A stretch of 64,000 nucleotides of DNA from Planctomycetota bacterium. GTDB taxonomy: Bacteria > Planctomycetota > MHYJ01 > JACPTZ01. Position 1 is the first letter of the stretch. Every line of letters starts with the position of its first letter. This document shows positions 60,957-64,000 of this stretch, piece after piece. The notes beneath the pieces were generated by a model. The model made no database searches. It saw nothing but the letters and a program-made list of their open reading frames with translations, and had not been told where the DNA came from. The position numbers and the translations under genes were made by a program. The stretch covers positions 1 through 64,000 of the forward strand of contig JACPTZ010000091.1 of assembly GCA_016192525.1 (NCBI GenBank). The letters run 5' to 3'.

Positions 60957-61910
60957 TCAAGCCCGCGGGCGGGCCAGCGAAAGCTCCTCGGCCAGGGCGG
61001 ACGCGTTTTCTCCCACCCAGCCCCCGAGGGACCGCATCCTCGTCTCGATAGCGCGGGGCGGCGACACCCTCGCGGCCGTGAGCCCGAGACCCGCGCCGAA
61101 CAGAGCCGTCAGCCCGTAGTACTTCTCGAAGACCGGCTTGAACTCATGGATCGTGCGGGCCAGATCGGCGGTGGCCTTCGGATTCGGCTTGGCCGGGTGG
61201 GTGTCGATTTGAGTCGCCAAGCCGGTCCCCAATGCGCCCGAGTCCAGCAAGCCCGCCTCGCCCCGCTCGAAGAAGAGCGCGGTCGAGCCCTCCCTCCGAT
61301 CGACTGCGGAAGCGGTCATGTCGAACAACAGGGCCGGGATCAGTCGCTCGCATTCCGTCAGGGGAAGGGGCACGATCGCTCGATCCCCCACGGAGGGGCC
61401 CCACCGGGTCAGGGCGGAGAGGCCGGCGAGCGGGCCCTCGACATCCGCCCGGCCGACCTCCCCCCGCGCGGCCCGGATCCTCAGCGCCTCGCGGGCGAAA
61501 CGGTAGATCCCGGTGTCGGGGAGAACGGCCGTTGCCCGATCCACCTCGTCTGCGGTGGCGAGCGGTCCCTCGACCGGCAGCGCCCTTGCCCCAGACCCTT
61601 CCCGGGGCGGGGAGAGAAACTGTCCGCCACAAAAGGAGCAGCGGAGCGTCGTCTCAATGTCGAACGGATCGTTGCAGGTGAGCCGGTCACAGAAGGGGCA
61701 GGGGAACTTCAGTGGCGGGATGGCCGGGCTGTCGGCGGGGGGCGCGGAGGCGAGGGCGACTCGCACTTCCTCCGGCATTTCCAGGATGCCGCCGCAGTAC
61801 TGGCAGATCGCCCTCCCCTCGCGCGCCAGCGCCACCAGCCGGTCCCGCGGGATCTCGAATCGCCGGGAACATCCAACGCACCGGACGTGAAGGACATCGG
61901 TGGGGATCAT
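60957..61910 (-). CDS. Zinc-ribbon protein of unknown function
   Basis: A 317-residue protein. Three paired-cysteine motifs occur: VRCVGCSRRFEIPRD with CQYCGGILEM (about 10-45), PCPFCDRLTC (about 70), and LRCSFCGGQFLSP (about 90). The rest is helix-rich, with a late ALFGAGLGLTAARVS stretch. It could bind zinc and partner proteins or nucleic acid; no catalytic domain is recognised. GAGGAGGCGGGC precedes the ATG. It lies downstream-facing toward the relic module and upstream of the kinase gene, on the same strand but far apart. Confidence 0.8.
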   Translation of the reverse strand: MIPTDVLHVRCVGCSRRFEIPRDRLVALAREGRAICQYCGGILEMPEEVRVALASAPPADSPAIPPLKFPCPFCDRLTCNDPFDIETTLRCSFCGGQFLSPPREGSGARALPVEGPLATADEVDRATAVLPDTGIYRFAREALRIRAARGEVGRADVEGPLAGLSALTRWGPSVGDRAIVPLPLTECERLIPALLFDMTASAVDRREGSTALFFERGEAGLLDSGALGTGLATQIDTHPAKPNPKATADLARTIHEFKPVFEKYYGLTALFGAGLGLTAARVSPPRAIETRMRSLGGWVGENASALAEELSLARPRA

Positions 61911-62095
61911 GCCCGCCTCCTCACCCGGGATGCTACATCCCTCCGGGGCAGGCGGTCAAGGGGCTCAGGGGGATGGCGGGATCCTGGCCGCCTGCTTCAC
62001 GGAAGGAGTGTGCCGCCGTCTCCTCTCCGAGGCCATCTCGCGCCCGGCCGACTCTATGCCGCGGACCACGGCGGAAAGCTGGGTCGGAAATCCCC

Positions 62096-62126
62096 TTGAC
62101 AGGGATCCGGCGCCCGACGGTAAGAT
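62096..62126 (+). promoter_or_regulatory. Candidate promoter of the DUF4258/YgiT module
   Basis: TTGACA (62096-62101), a long 19-base spacer, TAAGAT (62121-62126), followed by GGGAGGCG as ribosome site. TA promoters are commonly autoregulated; the wide spacing may suit this. Confidence 0.5.
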
Positions 62127-62153
62127 GAACAGGAGTGAGGGAGGCGTAACACG

Positions 62154-62450
62154 ATGCCGGCGAGTGCTCTCGGTCGAATTCGTGACGCCGTCCGCAACGG
62201 GAACTACGACCTGACCGCCCACGCCATGGAGGAAGCGGCTGAGGATGACCTGGACATCATCGATCTCGAGTTTTCCATCCTCGGTGGACAACTCGTCAAG
62301 ACACAGCGGGGTGATTCGAGAGGGATGAAGTTCGTGGTCCACGGTCGCGGTACCGACGGGGCGACGCTCGTGGCAACGGTGGGTCGGTTCACGGAAACAG
62401 ACCGTTACCTGATTGTCACCGTCTACGCGATAGAACAGGAGAAGCCATGA
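62154..62450 (+). CDS. DUF4258-family toxin-like protein
   Basis: A 98-residue protein. YDLTAHAMEEAAEDDLDIIDLE and FVVHGRGTDGATLVATVGRF then IVTVYAIEQ follow the DUF4258 plan, which includes mRNA-interferase-like folds and is commonly paired with YgiT/MqsA-type zinc-finger proteins. The conserved His of TAHA is kept. GAGGGAGGCG precedes the ATG. Its stop overlaps the next start as ATGA. Toxicity is inferred from family and pairing. Confidence 0.85.
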   Translation: MPASALGRIRDAVRNGNYDLTAHAMEEAAEDDLDIIDLEFSILGGQLVKTQRGDSRGMKFVVHGRGTDGATLVATVGRFTETDRYLIVTVYAIEQEKP

Positions 62451-62692
62451 ACAACAAGAAGGTCTTCGGCTACCGATGCGAATACTGCACGGGCATCGTG
62501 CGACCCAGGCGACTCCAGCGTGAGGCCTTCAAACACCGGGCGGGGTTTGTCATCCTCGAAAACGTGACCGTCGGGGTGTGCGACAGGTGCGGGAACAGGT
62601 ACTACACGGCGGAGATTCTCAGGCAGGTGCAATCGATCGCCACCGGCAAGGTCCCGCCGCATCGCACCGAACAAGTCCCGGTGGGAGCGTAG
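62447..62692 (+). CDS. YgiT-type zinc-finger antitoxin-like protein
   Basis: An 81-residue protein with two CxxC knuckles, YRCEYCTG and GVCDRCGNRYY, that bind one Zn2+ as in the N-terminal domain of MqsA antitoxins. The usual C-terminal helix-turn-helix is missing, as in many YgiT-only partners of DUF4258. It is cotranslated with the upstream toxin-like gene. It probably neutralises that toxin; DNA binding is unclear. Confidence 0.87.
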   Translation: MNNKKVFGYRCEYCTGIVRPRRLQREAFKHRAGFVILENVTVGVCDRCGNRYYTAEILRQVQSIATGKVPPHRTEQVPVGA

Positions 62693-62693
62693 C

Positions 62694-62860
62694 ATGAGAT
62701 CGATCCTGAGTCTGAGCCTTCCGAAGCAGATGGCCGCACGTCTCACCCGCGTGGCGCGATCCCCCGGAGTCCCCCGGAGCCTCCCGGTCCGGTGGGCCCT
62801 CGATCGGTATGTCCTGGACGCGGAACTGGAGGAACTCCGCTCCCGACTGCGTCCCTACGC
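62694..62860 (+). pseudogene. Ribbon-helix-helix antitoxin, truncated by repeat sequence
   Basis: MRSILSLSLPKQMAARLTRV starts an RHH (CopG-like) DNA-binding strand and helix; SLPVRWALDRYVLDAELEELRSRLRPYA continues it. After that the frame turns into sequence read from a repeat fragment (GTCACCCTGACCGCCGCAGCACG, 62875 on) and loses the expected C-terminal toxin-binding tail. The ORF runs on for 160 codons out of frame through the next gene. Start is one base past the YgiT stop. Its usual PIN partner is absent. The relic at 60523 is a second copy. Confidence 0.65.
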
Positions 62861-62954
62861 CGTCCCGTCCCGTGTCACCCTGACCGCCGCAGCACGTGCT
62901 ACGGGGCGAAGATTGGCAAGGTCACGATGCGTACTCTCGGTTCCGCGATCGGAC

Positions 62955-62983
62955 TTGACCCGATCCGGGGCCGCTAGTACCAT
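62955..62983 (+). promoter_or_regulatory. Promoter of the DUF433/DUF5615 module
   Basis: TTGACC (62955-62960), a spacer of exactly 17 bases, TACCAT (62978-62983). GAGGTGATTC before the ATG at 63004 is the ribosome site. Confidence 0.65.
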
Positions 62984-63003
62984 TCAAGTGGGTGAGGTGA
63001 TTC

Positions 63004-63333
63004 ATGACGCCAACAGAAGAACTGGACCGTCTGATCGGCCGAATGACCCCCGCGGAAAGGGCGGTCGCCCTCCGGTCGCTGGTCCGGGACATGGGCGACG
63101 CCTTTCCGGGCATCGAGAGCACGCCGGGCGTTTCCGGCGGGGAGCCCTGCGTGGTCCGCACTCGAATCCCCGTGTGGGTCCTCGATCAGGCACGCCGGCT
63201 GGGCACTTCGGAGGCCGACCTTCTTCGATCCTATCCGACCCTTCACGCCGAGGACCTCGCGAACGCCTGGGCGTACGTGCGAACACATCGCGAGGAGATC
63301 GATGGACAGATTCGCGCGAACGAGGAAGCCTGA
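63004..63333 (+). CDS. DUF433-family antitoxin-like protein
   Basis: A 109-residue protein. The DUF433 helix-turn-helix is GIESTPGVSGGEPCVVRTRI then PVWVLDQARRLGTSEADLL and YPTLHAEDLANAWAYVRTH. Such proteins (VapB45-like) bind the DUF5615 partner and their own promoter. The gene precedes the DUF5615 gene by three bases on the same strand. The helical N-terminus may be a dimerisation extension. Confidence 0.87.
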   Translation: MTPTEELDRLIGRMTPAERAVALRSLVRDMGDAFPGIESTPGVSGGEPCVVRTRIPVWVLDQARRLGTSEADLLRSYPTLHAEDLANAWAYVRTHREEIDGQIRANEEA

Positions 63334-63336
63334 TCG

Positions 63337-63597
63337 ATGGCCAGGATCTACGCGAACGAAAACTTCCCCTTCCCGGCGGTCCAGGAACTTCGCTCGCTCG
63401 GCCATGATGTGCTGACGAGCGCCGACGCCGGGAAGTCAGGCCTCACCGTTTCCGATCTGGATGTCCTGCTCTTCGCACATGCGGAAGGGCGCGCCGTTCT
63501 CACGCTCAATCGAAGACACTTCATCCGGCTTCACCAGGAACATCCCGACCATTCCGGGATCGTGGTCTGCACGTTCGACCCGGACTTCCCCGCCTAG
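63337..63597 (+). CDS. DUF5615 PIN-like toxin, shortened at the C-terminus
   Basis: An 86-residue PIN-like nuclease domain: MARIYANENFPFPAVQELRS with acidic Asn/Glu active-site start, GHDVLTSADAGKSG, VLTLNRRHFIRLH, and HSGIVVCTFDPDF. The frame ends at TAG after FPA. The following bases, read with one base lost, continue ARRIDEA...LRVLPALARQLVRVNRPA and a TGA, the normal family tail. The gene therefore lost about 25 residues by a nonsense change and a deletion. It may still fold, because the core motifs remain. Confidence 0.85.
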   Translation: MARIYANENFPFPAVQELRSLGHDVLTSADAGKSGLTVSDLDVLLFAHAEGRAVLTLNRRHFIRLHQEHPDHSGIVVCTFDPDFPA

Positions 63598-63840
63598 GCC
63601 CGCCGCATCGACGAGGCCCCCGAGTGCTGCCCGCCCTCGCACGGCAACTCGTGCGGGTGAACCGGCCGGCGTGATGGAGCCCCCGGAGGAGCCGACCACA
63701 CCCGGCGAAAGAGTTACGAGTGGCGACACGGTCCCCTTCCCAGCCACACTCACCTACGGTCCGTCCAACGTGCCAAATGAGCCGCGCGCCGCAGCCACAG
63801 CATGACACAGGACAGCCGGCGCGTCGGCTCCATTTGGAGG

Positions 63841-63999
63841 TCAGGCAGTTGCTTGTCCAGCAGCCAAGATCTGCTGATGAACAGCACTACGGTAGTCTTC
63901 CTTCGAGATGTGATGGCTGTAGTGTGTCAAAGAAACCAAAGCCGAGAAATCTTCGGCACGAAAATTCTCGGCAAGTAGTCCGTGGGCCGCGTGTCCGAA
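63841..63999 (-). CDS. C-terminal end of an unidentified protein running off the right edge
   Basis: The minus strand holds an open frame of 52 codons ending in TGA at 63843-63841. It reads GHAAHGLLAENFRAEDFSAL then VSLTHYSHHISKEDYRSAVHQ. Base composition is lower in GC than neighbours, suggesting a transferred gene. No family recognised. Too short for the ORF track. The spacer 63660-63840 shows no gene. Confidence 0.55.
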   Translation of the reverse strand, partial: FGHAAHGLLAENFRAEDFSALVSLTHYSHHISKEDYRSAVHQQILAAGQATA

Positions 64000-64000
64000 G

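Noticed and set aside
62694-63407. 237-residue ORF as one full gene
   Set aside because: Only the first 55 residues match an RHH antitoxin; the rest is repeat-derived and then out-of-frame across the DUF433 gene.

Overview
The window is GC-rich (well above 60%) bacterial chromosomal DNA with a Gram-negative style gene set: secreted beta-propeller proteins, an FG-GAP receptor kinase, a sigma-54 response regulator, a MoxR ATPase and a membrane pyrophosphatase. Large propeller proteins, a surface protease with a C-terminal anchor and dense interspersed palindromic repeats suit an environmental, poorly cultivated lineage such as Planctomycetota, Myxococcota or a candidate phylum. No marker gene here fixes the phylum, so this is inference. 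There is no rRNA operon, CRISPR array or intact insertion sequence. One tRNA with anticodon CAU is present.

Layout. 0-6.4 kb: the 3' end of an IS630-type transposase, a hybrid histidine kinase, an NtrB/NtrC-like two-component pair on the minus strand, and a small secreted protein. 6.4-28.4 kb: an osmotic and ionic stress region, almost all on the minus strand. It holds an MscS channel, the trehalose synthase TreT with a broken DUF5752 partner, a sugar ABC transporter, OtsA-MarR-MgtE as an overlapping operon, OtsB (divergent, + strand), TrkA and TrkH for potassium, a glucosylglycerate route (GpgP-like phosphatase, GpgS-like synthase, and a second Ggs-like transferase) and a CPA2 antiporter. 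28.6-41.3 kb: a subtilase-PHP fusion with a C-terminal sorting signal, a family 5 solute-binding protein with a fused DppB-DppC permease, an S9 peptidase, a lysine-6-dehydrogenase family protein and the tRNA. 41.7-49.3 kb: a giant PQQ-propeller/CBM9-like protein, a SIMPL protein, a MoxR ATPase and a small repeat protein. 49.6-56.1 kb: an orphan FlgG-like protein, a membrane protein, RuvC, a CPBP protease, a K+-dependent type membrane pyrophosphatase and ClpS. 56.3-64 kb: a Ser/Thr kinase with FG-GAP propeller, a zinc-ribbon protein, and a cluster of toxin-antitoxin modules in several stages of decay.

The most striking sequence-level feature is a set of palindromic repeat families. The commonest has a GTCATCCTGAG...CTCAGGATGAC frame with swappable inner hairpins and occurs at least ten times. 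Other families occur in intergenic spaces, inside reading frames (kinase, phosphatase, permease, secreted propeller protein), and at gene 3' ends, where they supply the stop codon. Several genes appear to have -10 hexamers 6-8 bases before the start codon, which suggests leaderless transcripts.

The genes of the 6.4-28.4 kb region plausibly act together: Trk and CPA2 move K+ and H+/Na+, MgtE moves Mg2+, two trehalose pathways and one or two glucosylglycerate pathways make compatible solutes, the ABC transporter may retrieve trehalose, and MscS vents solutes on hypo-osmotic shock.
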